Part shown: one piece after another, positions 1-7,674 of the stretch
Position numbering within the stretch: position 1 is the stretch's first letter
Layout of the letters: the number at the start of each line of letters is the position of its first letter
Origin: Vibrio sp. Of7-15
GTDB lineage: Bacteria > Pseudomonadota > Gammaproteobacteria > Enterobacterales > Vibrionaceae
DNA length: 64,000 nucleotides
Reading direction: 5' to 3'
Assembly: GCF_022347565.1 (NCBI RefSeq)
Contig: NZ_JAKRGH010000028.1
Location: forward strand, 1 to 64,000
Notes under the pieces: generated by a model
Told to the model about the DNA's origin: nothing
The model's database searches: none
The model's input: the letters and a program-made list of their open reading frames with translations, nothing else
Made by a program: the position numbers and the translations under genes

Positions 1-69
1 TGGCTCAGAAATCGCAGGTGGTGTAAATAGAATGCTGAGGCTGACCAGTAATAGACGGTGAAGCAGCAT
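1..69 (-). CDS. N-terminus of an exported protein (partial)
   Basis: The gene runs off the left edge; only 23 codons are visible. Translation from the ATG at 69 gives MLLHRLLLVSLSILFTPPAI followed by SEP, a basic start, a hydrophobic stretch and a small-residue region typical of a Sec signal peptide. A near-perfect ribosome binding site (AGGAGG, complement of 73-78) sits just upstream, so the start is well supported. It follows the nucleotidyltransferase gene on the same strand after 92 bases and could be the last member of that cassette or an independent unit. Function cannot be judged from this fragment. Confidence 0.6.
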   Translation of the reverse strand, partial: MLLHRLLLVSLSILFTPPAISEP

Positions 70-112
70 ATAGCCTCCTACAAGACATAAAAACGGCATG
101 ATGTCAGTGTAG

Positions 113-118
113 ATTATA
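113..118 (-). promoter_or_regulatory. Possible -10 element for the partial exported-protein gene
   Basis: The minus strand reads TATAAT here, about 44 bases before the ATG at 69. No good -35 hexamer is visible at the expected spacing, so this is only a candidate. If used, the leftmost gene would have its own promoter. Confidence 0.3.
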
Positions 119-161
119 TATGTTGTTTTGAGAAAAAGAGCGATTGGATCAGTCAGTTTTC

Positions 162-1262
162 TTATAAACGAATTTCTTCAGGGTCGATTGGTTTTTCTTT
201 TTTGAATTGCATGAAGAACTTACGTGTTAAATGAGGAATAAGCAGTTTCAGTGGCATTCTTTTTAAATGTCCGCGCAAGTAAAGAAAGGTTTCTGTTTGA
301 ACGTGCCCTAGCTGCTTATCTGGTGGAAAACTACAGCAAAATATTCGAGTAAACGCAAGATCTAGCATCATTTGGTAGGCTGAGTTCGCGCTAAATTGTT
401 GGTAGTGGGATATGACGTGCGCTGGGACGGAGAGATGAAAAATAGACGCACAATAGCGTAAGGCGATAAAAATAGCGTCGCCGTTATCTAGCTCATCGGT
501 GGTTTGAATAAGGTTGTGCCAAAAGCTAGGGTCTTTTTGAAATCGGGTAAATAATAGATATAAATCGTACAGATCTCGGGTGCCTTTGTGGTATTCGCTT
601 TCATAAAAAAGGTGGATGGCACTGTGCAATACCATGGCTTCCGGTTTTAATATTCGGCAGTTGGGGTTGCTGTCTGAAAGCGGGATGGAATGATTGAGCC
701 ATATTTCTCCAGGGCGTGATTGTTTAAGCGTTTTTGGCAAAATATTAAAGTGAACATCCAGCTCAGTACCTCGCTCAAGATGTTTTAAGGGTGGGATCTC
801 CTGAGAGTACTCTCGGTAAAACTTGTTGTCATAGCTGTTTATTTTTGTGGTGATCCAGCCTGATCCCATCAAGACTTTTTCAGTTCGGGGGAGGGATTCC
901 TCTGATATTAAAATATCGATGTCACCGATAAAACGACCGGAGAACTCTTCAAAGCCTGCTAGGTGGTAAGCTGCCCCTTTTAAATACACAAAGGGGTGTG
1001 TGATAGGTGTTAATAAATCTGACAACTGTTGATGCTCTAATTTCAGTTGTAGGACTTGGTTCTGAAATTGCAGGTCACTGCTGTGCAAGTGGGTTAGGAA
1101 TTTATGGGGGAGTATTGATTTTAGTTCGTGCTGGTTGAGAATGCAGCTAAGCTGGCTCAGCATGTTATGGAATCTAGCTTCACAAATCAGATCCGACAAT
1201 TGATGTGTTGTTAAATGCGTTATTTTTTCTGGGTTACGCATAACTTCTAGTAGTTGGGCCAT
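162..1262 (-). CDS. Nucleotidyltransferase family protein (NTP_transf_5-like)
   Basis: This 366-residue protein resembles the uncharacterised nucleotidyltransferase family that accompanies PqqD-like and HPr-kinase-related proteins. The fold signature is visible: YLKGAA near residue 93 and GRFIGDIDILI around 109-119, where D114 and D116 fit the metal-binding Asp-x-Asp pair. An aspartate further on (ELDVHFN) may be the third ligand. An alternative ATG five codons upstream (1277) has its AAGG directly against it, so the start at 1262 with GGA six bases upstream is preferred. The family is thought to transfer a nucleotide to an unknown acceptor; the target here is not known. It is the fourth gene of the minus-strand cassette, 28 bases after the kinase gene. 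Confidence 0.75.
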   Translation of the reverse strand: MAQLLEVMRNPEKITHLTTHQLSDLICEARFHNMLSQLSCILNQHELKSILPHKFLTHLHSSDLQFQNQVLQLKLEHQQLSDLLTPITHPFVYLKGAAYHLAGFEEFSGRFIGDIDILISEESLPRTEKVLMGSGWITTKINSYDNKFYREYSQEIPPLKHLERGTELDVHFNILPKTLKQSRPGEIWLNHSIPLSDSNPNCRILKPEAMVLHSAIHLFYESEYHKGTRDLYDLYLLFTRFQKDPSFWHNLIQTTDELDNGDAIFIALRYCASIFHLSVPAHVISHYQQFSANSAYQMMLDLAFTRIFCCSFPPDKQLGHVQTETFLYLRGHLKRMPLKLLIPHLTRKFFMQFKKEKPIDPEEIRL

Positions 1263-1290
1263 ATTTTGTCCACGCATCCTTGTGTGGTGA

Positions 1291-2172
1291 TCAGTTCACT
1301 TGAGCAAGTGTTTGTGCCAGCTGTGCCTCACAGCGCTGCAAGTTATTATATTCAATATAGACAGTTTGGGTTGTATTAATCAATTCTTTAGCGCACACAA
1401 AACCTTCAGTGCCTAATACCCCGATATTAAAACTGTTTTTTATTAACTCCATTAAAGCATGGCTTGGTTTTACGGGTTCAATATAACAGCTCTCGCTTGG
1501 CTGGTAGTTAACAAAAACGAGTAATTTGGGGGAAACCCCTTGTTTTAAATTAATGGAAGGGAGGTGGTTTGGAGCCAGCAGACATACTGATCCTTTGTGA
1601 GTGTCTTTGGCAACTGTACTGAAGCTTTTATTTTCATAATATGGCTTCATTATTTCAATGGATCTGTTTTTTAAACTGATCGGTCTTCCGGTTCCATACA
1701 GGGTTAATGATTTAGGGCAAACAAGAGCCAATTCATCGGACAATAAATTCCAGCCCTGAGAAGCTAAATAAGCACATAAGGTACTTTTTCCTGATCCAGA
1801 AGGGGCTGAAATAATGATGCCTTTACCATTTTTTTCTAAGGTTGCTGCGTGAATAATAAGATACTGGTGTGCTTGAGTAGAGAGCACCCAGTTCATTCCC
1901 CATTCCATCATTGCATGAGCTTGATCTGAAGGAAGGGGTTTAAAGGGCTGGCGGTGATTAAACGAGAAACAAACCTGAGGACGTATGATGGAGCGCGGAA
2001 ACGGGCTTGGGGTGAGTGCAATATGAAAATCGACAAAAGTGTCGTCATTTGGAGGCACAATATTATGCTGATAGTGGCTCTCAAGGTATTGATGTAAATG
2101 AGGAAGTGGGCTTTCGACGTGAAAGGTGATAGGCCCAACATCAAGTAAATAGCTTTTATTGTTGTTTATCAT
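1291..2172 (-). CDS. HprK-related kinase (HPr-rel-A system kinase)
   Basis: A 293-residue P-loop protein related to the C-terminal domain of HPr serine kinase/phosphorylase. The Walker A motif APSGSGKST spans residues 123-131 and is followed by the SDE triplet (145-147), as in HprK-like proteins. True HprK acts on HPr of the sugar phosphotransferase system; these relatives lack the HprK N-terminal domain and occur instead with PqqD-like proteins and nucleotidyltransferases, so an unknown peptide or protein substrate is more likely. The ATG at 2172 overlaps the end of the PqqD-like gene by 17 bases, which suggests translational coupling; an in-frame TTG at 2181 is an alternative. The kinase assignment is by family; the substrate is unknown. 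Confidence 0.8.
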   Translation of the reverse strand: MINNNKSYLLDVGPITFHVESPLPHLHQYLESHYQHNIVPPNDDTFVDFHIALTPSPFPRSIIRPQVCFSFNHRQPFKPLPSDQAHAMMEWGMNWVLSTQAHQYLIIHAATLEKNGKGIIISAPSGSGKSTLCAYLASQGWNLLSDELALVCPKSLTLYGTGRPISLKNRSIEIMKPYYENKSFSTVAKDTHKGSVCLLAPNHLPSINLKQGVSPKLLVFVNYQPSESCYIEPVKPSHALMELIKNSFNIGVLGTEGFVCAKELINTTQTVYIEYNNLQRCEAQLAQTLAQVN

Positions 2173-2437
2173 AGGCAGCAATCACTTCCATGGAGATCAG
2201 CTTATTGATTAACTCAGGGGAGCACCTAGCGAGAGCGTCCTGCTCATCATTACTGTCAATAATCGCACTGTTTGTGTTGGTTTTGCTTTCTAGAAGGTGC
2301 AGCAGAGGCAGTAAACTGGTATTGCACAGCATAGTTTCTCTGTTGGCGGGGCTGAACAAGACGAGTTCTTCCCCACAAACGAAGGTGCAATCAGAAACAG
2401 TAAATAAAGGGTTCAGGTGGTATTGCATTGCTTCCAT
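2156..2437 (-). CDS. PqqD-like peptide chaperone of the HPr-rel-A cassette
   Basis: A 93-residue protein of the size and pattern of PqqD-like RiPP recognition elements: a short N-terminal beta region (LFTVSDCTFVCGEELVLFSP), a helix, and a C-terminal winged-helix-like end (ELINKLISMEVI). In peptide-modification systems such domains bind the leader of a precursor peptide and present it to enzymes. The start is supported by AGGAG nine bases upstream. It lies 15 bases after the Tat-signal gene and overlaps the kinase gene. The identification rests mostly on context and length because PqqD-like sequences diverge strongly. Confidence 0.7.
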   Translation of the reverse strand: MEAMQYHLNPLFTVSDCTFVCGEELVLFSPANRETMLCNTSLLPLLHLLESKTNTNSAIIDSNDEQDALARCSPELINKLISMEVIAAYDKQQ

Positions 2438-2452
2438 GTAATGTAGCTCCTG

Positions 2453-3217
2453 TTAATCCCAAGTGTTCAGTAAATCTCGAAATGTTGGTAAATGTGTGAT
2501 TCCACTAGCGGATGCTGCTGAAAGAGCTACACCATCATCTACTATGGTATCAATGATAGCCATTGCCGTATTGTTAAATGCGGTAAGCGCTGATAATTGT
2601 ACACTGGATGAAGTGTATGGGTAGTTAATGATAGATGGTGAGAGTAAGCTATTAAAATAACCAGCCACAATGAATCTTTGTATATTGGGTTCATTGACGT
2701 ATATGGTTGGGCATGATCCTCCGCCAATTTTTTTTATTTTAATTGGAATTTTTATCTTAGGGTTATTAGGTGGCATCGTTTGCCGAAAGTTTGGGTTTGG
2801 TGAAGCTGAACTTTTGAATTTGAACTTATAACCTCGGTATGTTTGAAAACTAAATGCGCCACTAAAAAAGAAGCTATCAAAAGATGTTGTGCCATCTACA
2901 CCTAAGGCTTGCAGTGCCTCTAAAACAGGGTATTTACTGTCCCCAGATGATGCATCAAGAACGGTGTGCCAATACCCCGGTGATTTCGCTGCTGCCGAAG
3001 AGCAAGCATGAGGGTGAGAGGCGTTACCTGATAAGAGCGTGGTAACACTACAATCATGTGGTTCGGCCCAAGCCAGTGGGCTTTTGATTGACATTAAAAT
3101 AGGAGACACAGTAGCGGATGTCTGCAGGAAGCGTCGCCTAGAGAAGCGAGAGCTTTCTTTAGGTTGTCGAAGCCCCGACTCTGGTTGAGATTTTTCGGGC
3201 TGTTCATAGTCCTTCAT
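2453..3217 (-). CDS. Tat-exported protein of unknown function, first gene of the HPr-rel-A cassette
   Basis: A 254-residue protein with an obvious twin-arginine signal: SRRRFLQ at residues 26-32, a moderately hydrophobic stretch, and a likely cleavage after LAWA near residue 51. The mature part carries four cysteines, an HPHAC motif, SPGYWHT (79-85), a lysine-rich run (PKIKIPIKIKK) and a serine/alanine-rich C-terminus. No enzyme motif was recognised. GAGG lies close upstream of the ATG. Its position at the head of the operon makes it the obvious candidate substrate of the PqqD-like protein, kinase and nucleotidyltransferase, but that is inference. Tat export would imply that it folds, or is modified, in the cytoplasm before export. 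Confidence 0.7.
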   Translation of the reverse strand: MKDYEQPEKSQPESGLRQPKESSRFSRRRFLQTSATVSPILMSIKSPLAWAEPHDCSVTTLLSGNASHPHACSSAAAKSPGYWHTVLDASSGDSKYPVLEALQALGVDGTTSFDSFFFSGAFSFQTYRGYKFKFKSSASPNPNFRQTMPPNNPKIKIPIKIKKIGGGSCPTIYVNEPNIQRFIVAGYFNSLLSPSIINYPYTSSSVQLSALTAFNNTAMAIIDTIVDDGVALSAASASGITHLPTFRDLLNTWD

Positions 3218-3671
3218 TTTTTTTCCTCAAGTCGTCACTTAAGAATTACAAGCGCACTATGTACGCTCTTCATGCTTATTCCTTAAGCAAGAAGCAATCC
3301 ACCACAAGAGCGGAATATTTAATGTTTTACTATCAGTTGTTTAGAGCTTTTTCTATTTAATATTATGACTTCTGATAAGTCTCCTTGTAAAAAAAGCTGA
3401 CAGCTGCAGCCAGTTATCTAGAGCGTCCGTAATTCGAAAATATAGTTGGAAGGAGTAGATTATTTACCTATCAGCAACATCCCAGAATAAGTCTAGTACA
3501 AAAATTGGCGCAGTGGGGAAAGAGATTAAATTAGTTTCGTTCAGATTTTATTGGGCAGAAGCCCCGATTGAGAAATAGCTGCTATAACTTACGTTACTGA
3601 CCAATCAATCAGTCATAAAGAAGCTCTTTTATGATGTGATAATCTGCTGCAACGTAAATAGAGGGGAGAAC
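3218..3671. promoter_or_regulatory. 454-bp divergent intergenic region
   Basis: AT-rich spacer between the Tat-protein cassette (minus) and the SnoaL-like gene (plus). It must hold both promoters. Visible items are the small leader-like ORF at 3235-3273, an inverted repeat with arms ACTGA/TCAGT at about 3594-3611, and a GATAAT -10-like hexamer at 3638-3643 for the plus-strand gene without a clear -35. No further gene was seen. Confidence 0.4.
3235..3273 (-). other. Possible 12-codon leader ORF ahead of the Tat-protein gene
   Basis: An ATG at 3273 preceded by AAGGAATAAGC opens a 12-codon frame (MKSVHSALVILK) that stops 17 bases before the Tat-protein ATG. The good ribosome binding site makes translation possible, but such short frames occur by chance. 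It could be a leader peptide or mean nothing. Confidence 0.25.
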
Positions 3672-4088
3672 ATGAACGCTTCGAGTAACGTTGAGATTCT
3701 TAAAGAAGCTTATCAAAAATGGAACGATAACAAACAAGACAGTTTTCAACATTGGATGGATCTGATGGCTGATAACGTTCAATTAAACTCAATTTCTAAT
3801 GGTGAGCCAGGAATGGAGTTTACTCGCACCTGTCACGGTAAAAAGGATGTTCTTCGTTATTTCACAGAGCTTGCTGAGGTATGGGAAATGCTTCATTACA
3901 CTGCAGAGGAGTTTATTTCCGAAGGAGAGAGGGTTGTAATGATTGGCCGCTGTGCGTGGAAACATCGTCATACGGGGAAAGTAGTGGAAACCCCTAAAGT
4001 GGACATTATTAGAATGAGAGACTCGAAGATTGTCGAGTTCTACGAGCTTTTTGATACAGAAAAAGCTCGTAGTGCCACATTAGAGTGA
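3672..4088 (+). CDS. SnoaL-like / NTF2-fold protein
   Basis: A 138-residue protein with the layout of the NTF2-like superfamily (SnoaL, ketosteroid isomerase-like): an N-terminal helix pair (EILKEAYQKWNDNK), a central sheet ending GRCAWKHRHTGKVVETPKVD and a C-terminal strand DSKIVEFYELFDT. Members bind small hydrophobic molecules or act as isomerases or cyclases; the ligand cannot be predicted. The ATG at 3672 is chosen because GAGGGGAG lies just upstream; a GTG 12 codons earlier places that site inside the coding region. The last nine bases overlap the convergent trmK gene. Confidence 0.75.
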   Translation: MNASSNVEILKEAYQKWNDNKQDSFQHWMDLMADNVQLNSISNGEPGMEFTRTCHGKKDVLRYFTELAEVWEMLHYTAEEFISEGERVVMIGRCAWKHRHTGKVVETPKVDIIRMRDSKIVEFYELFDTEKARSATLE

Positions 4089-4742
4089 TTCTACTAACGC
4101 GCTATATTCGTGGATGATTTGTGATGTTATGGGATCGTTGTTTTTATTCCTACGCTGATAATGTTCCACTGTTTTTGTAAGGTAGTCATTATCTTCTTTT
4201 CGAGTGAAGTCCCACATAAGGGAGCCGACGGGTGAGAGGCTTTTATTGCTGAAGGTTGATACGTGGAGTACTTCATAAAAGCGTTTATTATCATGTACTA
4301 AACTTTCATCAATTAACCCAAACCCGAGCTGGATTAAAGCATGGCGTACTTTGTAATTATGGTGTACCGGACATAACAAAAATTCGAGTCCACGATTTGG
4401 ATACTTATCTAAAATAGATTGTACTAGTTGGATGAGTAAATCCCCTCCAACACCTGCGATGATAATTAGGTTTTTCTGGCTACAGTCGTTAAGCAATGGG
4501 ATGCTTGCAACGTCAGAGCAGTGCACTTTCCAATGACTGTTTGATGTTGTAAGACCTTCAAGGCGCTGTTGTAAATCACGCATCAAAGGTTCAACAATAT
4601 CAACAAAATGAATAGTATCAGCGGCGGACCTTGCTAAAAGAGTCTGACCAAGTAAACCGTGATCGCAGCAGCAATCCCAGATGTGGTCGTAGTGTTTGGT
4701 GATCATTTGATTGATTTTTTGGAGGCGTTTGCTGATTTTCAA
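4080..4742 (-). CDS. trmK: tRNA (adenine(22)-N1)-methyltransferase TrmK
   Basis: A 220-residue SAM-dependent methyltransferase. The glycine-poor motif I DCCCDHGLLG at residues 23-32 and the downstream IIAGVGGDLLIQLVQ are characteristic of the TrmK (formerly DUF633) family, which methylates A22 of tRNA in Bacillus; gammaproteobacterial members are assigned by similarity. It is a single-gene unit on the minus strand and its 3' end overlaps that of the SnoaL-like gene. No obvious ribosome binding site was noted. Confidence 0.8.
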   Translation of the reverse strand: MKISKRLQKINQMITKHYDHIWDCCCDHGLLGQTLLARSAADTIHFVDIVEPLMRDLQQRLEGLTTSNSHWKVHCSDVASIPLLNDCSQKNLIIIAGVGGDLLIQLVQSILDKYPNRGLEFLLCPVHHNYKVRHALIQLGFGLIDESLVHDNKRFYEVLHVSTFSNKSLSPVGSLMWDFTRKEDNDYLTKTVEHYQRRNKNNDPITSQIIHEYSALVESL

Positions 4743-4830
4743 AAGGGCTATCTTTAGTTCTGAGGTGTTTTGCGCGGCATGATAGCAAAAACTTTGATTT
4801 TATTTGAGTGGAGGAGTTAATGATTATTGC

Positions 4831-4866
4831 TGCGAAAAAGAAGGTGGGCAGGTGAACACCTTCTTT
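4831..4866 (-). terminator. Rho-independent terminator after the DUF4105 gene
   Basis: Inverted repeat 4837-4846 / 4857-4866 (arms AAAGAAGGTG / CACCTTCTTT). Read on the minus strand the stem is followed by a T-rich run, 26 bases past the DUF4105 stop codon. Confidence 0.75.
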
Positions 4867-4892
4867 GTGCTGGTGGTGACTAATAGTGTGGC

Positions 4893-6752
4893 TTAATAGT
4901 ATAAGTAGCCAGTTAGCTTGGAGTAGATATCTTCATTTCGCCAATTGAGGTAGCCTGTTTCTGAGCGCAAGCTCCACTGAGAGTTTGGAGACCATTGCCA
5001 GCTTGCTGTAATTTTACTGTGATGATCCACATTTGAGTCGAGCAAATAAGCACTGCTTGCTGCAATAGCTAACTTGTTATTTGATGTTGCTTGCCAGACA
5101 ACGCCTGTTTCTAGCCCTAACCCAATTTCAACATCGTTGTGGGTAATATCTCCTGTATTCAACTCTGTTGAGCCCAGCATGTAGCCATGCAGTTTGTTTG
5201 GGTTGCCCCATGATTTACCGTAGCCACCTTGAATAAACCAACGGCTTGATCGGCGCTTCGAATCGGGCTGGCGATCGTAGCCAGAGCGAATATTCCAAGA
5301 CCAGCTATCAAAAACACGGTTGTCTGAAGCTAAAGACATCGCATCGAGTAGATATAGGCGTTCTAATCGAGTTGTGCCATGTTCCGTTACGCTCAGCTCT
5401 GTATCTAAAAAGCTAATTTGAGCACCAGGAATAAAGCCTTGTGGTGCATCTAATAAGTCATGGTAAGAAGCACGCCAAGTTAGATTAAGTGTGTTGTCGC
5501 TTTCTTTACTGTGTGAGTAAGCTACACCAAGTCTTGCTGAACCATGGCCTTGCTCTGGGGATACTTCAGGTTTTATTACAGGTTCAAAGGGTGAGCGTAC
5601 TTGCAGTTTACTGCGTTCACGTAAGAGATCGGTAAGCTGGGGCGCTGTAACTTCACGATCTAAACCTTCATCGTAAAATTTAAAGTTCAGCCATTCATAG
5701 GCCATTTCTAAAATAGCGGCTTGCTCTTGCAGTGAATACTGATCCTCTGATGGGTAATTACCGTTCATCGCCTCTTTTACTGCTGCAAGGTTATGGTCAT
5801 CCATTTGATCTGAATAATGAAGCAGCTTGGTTCCAAAGGCTGCGCGATAATTTGGCTCATCCAGAAGCCCCTTGTCTCGTAATACTGCGACAGTATCGGA
5901 TGGTATCGCTTGTAGTGGGAACTCACCTGTTAAATCAAGATCTTCTTTAGCTAGTTGTAATAGGGCAAGAAGTTGGTATGAGCAATTTTCATCAAGGAAG
6001 TAATAATCAAAGCGAGCGTGCTGCAATTCCCATAAATGAAGTAATATGTTTTCGACTTCTTGTTCTGAGAAATTCAGTTTATATTCCCAAATATCGCGAG
6101 ACTCTAGATCATTATATTCGCGCACCTTACGGTAATAAGGCATCAGTGAGAAAGCGCCAGGGTATTGGCCTATTAAACCTTTAATCGCAAATAAGGCGGC
6201 ATTGTCTGTGCTGTCTGGCTCTGCGGCAAAATTTACTGCAAATGCAACTAGCTCTTTATTTCTCGTCTGATCTTTTGCATCGATTCTAATTAAGGTATGG
6301 CCAAACATAGAAGAAGGGCTGTTCATAAAGGCAGTCGGGAAGACGAGTGTCATGCCTTTAGGATCAATAATTCTTTTCCATTGCTCCATCTCTGGGCAAG
6401 AGGGTTCTTTCCAGTTTGTTCCTAACTTCTTTTTGAGCCATTTGAAACGAGCAGGGTATTGGCAGGCGGCTGTTTGAAATTGTGTTGGATCTGTTTGATT
6501 AAATGCGTCAAGCGTGGCATTTAGCTCTGCTGCTGGGTTTCGTTTACCTATTGGAGACAAAAAGAATTCAAGGCTGTCGACTTCACTTTTCCATTCAGAC
6601 GTAACGGCTGGACGATAATGACCGAGCTGCAACCAATATGGATCGTTAGCTATATCATTTTTAGAAAAAGAATCGGCATGAGATGGGCTACTAAAAAGAG
6701 CAGCGGGAAGCAGGAGAGAAAGTAATTTTTTAGACATCATAACCACAAACAA
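4893..6752 (-). CDS. DUF4105 (Lnb-like) exported protein
   Basis: A 619-residue protein with a signal peptide (KKLLSLLLPAALFSSPSHA) and the DUF4105 domain in its first half; motifs include SSMFGHTLIRID (around 145-158), which resembles the active region of the Lnb N-terminal periplasmic family, and FDYYFLDENCSYQLL. The C-terminal half, rich in alternating aromatic and polar residues (SWNIRSGYDRQ, GGYGKSWGN), looks like an outer-membrane beta-barrel-like segment. The start is uncertain: TTG at 6752 has AGGAG five bases upstream, inside the preceding terminator stem, while ATG at 6740 or 6737 lacks a ribosome binding site. It follows the DUF3015 gene, a pairing common in Vibrionaceae. Function unknown. 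Confidence 0.8.
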   Translation of the reverse strand: MFVVMMSKKLLSLLLPAALFSSPSHADSFSKNDIANDPYWLQLGHYRPAVTSEWKSEVDSLEFFLSPIGKRNPAAELNATLDAFNQTDPTQFQTAACQYPARFKWLKKKLGTNWKEPSCPEMEQWKRIIDPKGMTLVFPTAFMNSPSSMFGHTLIRIDAKDQTRNKELVAFAVNFAAEPDSTDNAALFAIKGLIGQYPGAFSLMPYYRKVREYNDLESRDIWEYKLNFSEQEVENILLHLWELQHARFDYYFLDENCSYQLLALLQLAKEDLDLTGEFPLQAIPSDTVAVLRDKGLLDEPNYRAAFGTKLLHYSDQMDDHNLAAVKEAMNGNYPSEDQYSLQEQAAILEMAYEWLNFKFYDEGLDREVTAPQLTDLLRERSKLQVRSPFEPVIKPEVSPEQGHGSARLGVAYSHSKESDNTLNLTWRASYHDLLDAPQGFIPGAQISFLDTELSVTEHGTTRLERLYLLDAMSLASDNRVFDSWSWNIRSGYDRQPDSKRRSSRWFIQGGYGKSWGNPNKLHGYMLGSTELNTGDITHNDVEIGLGLETGVVWQATSNNKLAIAASSAYLLDSNVDHHSKITASWQWSPNSQWSLRSETGYLNWRNEDIYSKLTGYLYY

Positions 6753-6777
6753 AAGTGCTCCTGTAATAGGAGCACTT
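6750..6777 (-). terminator. Terminator-like hairpin between the DUF3015 and DUF4105 genes
   Basis: A perfect 10-bp stem (6753-6762 / 6768-6777, arms AAGTGCTCCT / AGGAGCACTT, 5-base loop) is followed on the minus strand by TTGTTTG. It fits an attenuating terminator after the DUF3015 gene. Its 3' arm contains the only good ribosome binding site for the next gene. Confidence 0.7.
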
Positions 6778-6800
6778 TATTTCATCTACATTAAGCGAAA

Positions 6801-7283
6801 TTAAGACAGAGTATAAGTCGCTAGAGCTGCATCTTGTGCAATTAGAGCGTTCAGGTTAGTTAGAACGTCTTGAGAGTTAACATCACCAGAAGTGAATACT
6901 TCAGAGAAGTTAGCTTGAGCAAGATTAGAGAATGCAGCTTGGTCTTCAGCTTGGATACCCCAAACTTCAGATAGAGTTGCAAGAGTCTCGCCTTCGCCTT
7001 TAGCGATATCACGAGCTAGGTTATCCATGTTGCCATCGATGAACATAGCTAGTTTTTCACGAGATGTGATTTCACCGTCTGCAGAACAACCAAGAGTACC
7101 AAACGTGATACCGAAAGTTTGGTTACCAGAAGTACCGTTAGTAGTAGCACCTAGAACTTTTGATGCTAAGCCTGACTTACCTTCGAAGATCATAGTACCA
7201 AGACCACAACCAATGTCTTGGTCAGCCATTGCATTTGAGAAAGGAAGGAAAGAAATCGCAGCCACTGCTAGTAATTTTTTCAT
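6801..7283 (-). CDS. DUF3015 family exported protein
   Basis: A 160-residue protein with a clear Sec signal peptide (KKLLAVAAISFLPFSNAMA) and the DUF3015 layout: DIGCGLGTMIFEGKSG near the mature N-terminus, a second cysteine in GTLGCSADG, and an alpha-helical C-terminal half (DNLARDIAKGEGETLATLSEVWGI). The two cysteines probably form a disulfide. It is preceded by AAAGGGA close to the ATG. Codon use is strongly biased towards common codons, suggesting high expression. The role is unknown; DUF4105 is encoded directly downstream. Confidence 0.85.
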   Translation of the reverse strand: MKKLLAVAAISFLPFSNAMADQDIGCGLGTMIFEGKSGLASKVLGATTNGTSGNQTFGITFGTLGCSADGEITSREKLAMFIDGNMDNLARDIAKGEGETLATLSEVWGIQAEDQAAFSNLAQANFSEVFTSGDVNSQDVLTNLNALIAQDAALATYTLS

Positions 7284-7674
7284 TATTTAAGTCCCTTTAC
7301 CCGAATAGTTTGCGGGTATTAAAGTAAATTTCATTCTTTTTATGTGCTGTCAGATAAAGTTATCTGACCAGCTAATTAGGCACGAATATGCGGCACTAAT
7401 CAATATCTAATATGTAATAAGGTTGTATTTATTAGGTTTTATAGCAATAAGTTTGCATTTTAGTGTCAATATGAAGGAAATATTCAGTAACAGGCTGTCT
7501 ATTAAGCCATTTAAATAGTGAGCCTAAATCTTCATAAAGTGAACTGGATCGATTTATAAAATTTATTAATGACAAACAAGGATAGATCGTCTATATAATC
7601 CGCTCTTATTAACAGTGTTTTATTTACTCCATTACAAAATAAGTTATTACTAAATCAATAATGAAGGGAACCGG
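7284..7674. promoter_or_regulatory. 391-bp divergent intergenic region
   Basis: AT-rich region between the DUF3015 gene (minus) and the subtilase gene (plus). It contains an inverted repeat TACCCG/CGGGTA (7298-7303 / 7313-7318) in the leader of the DUF3015 gene and a sigma70-like promoter for the subtilase at 7570-7599. No gene was seen. Confidence 0.5.
7570..7599 (+). promoter_or_regulatory. Candidate sigma70 promoter of the subtilase gene
   Basis: TATAAT at 7594-7599 with TGACAA at 7570-7575, spacer 18. It lies 75 bases before the ATG at 7675. The -10 is perfect, the -35 partial. Confidence 0.4.

Noticed and set aside
2190-2441. 83-codon plus-strand frame in the PqqD-like gene
   Set aside because: Antisense shadow of the PqqD-like gene, without ribosome binding site.
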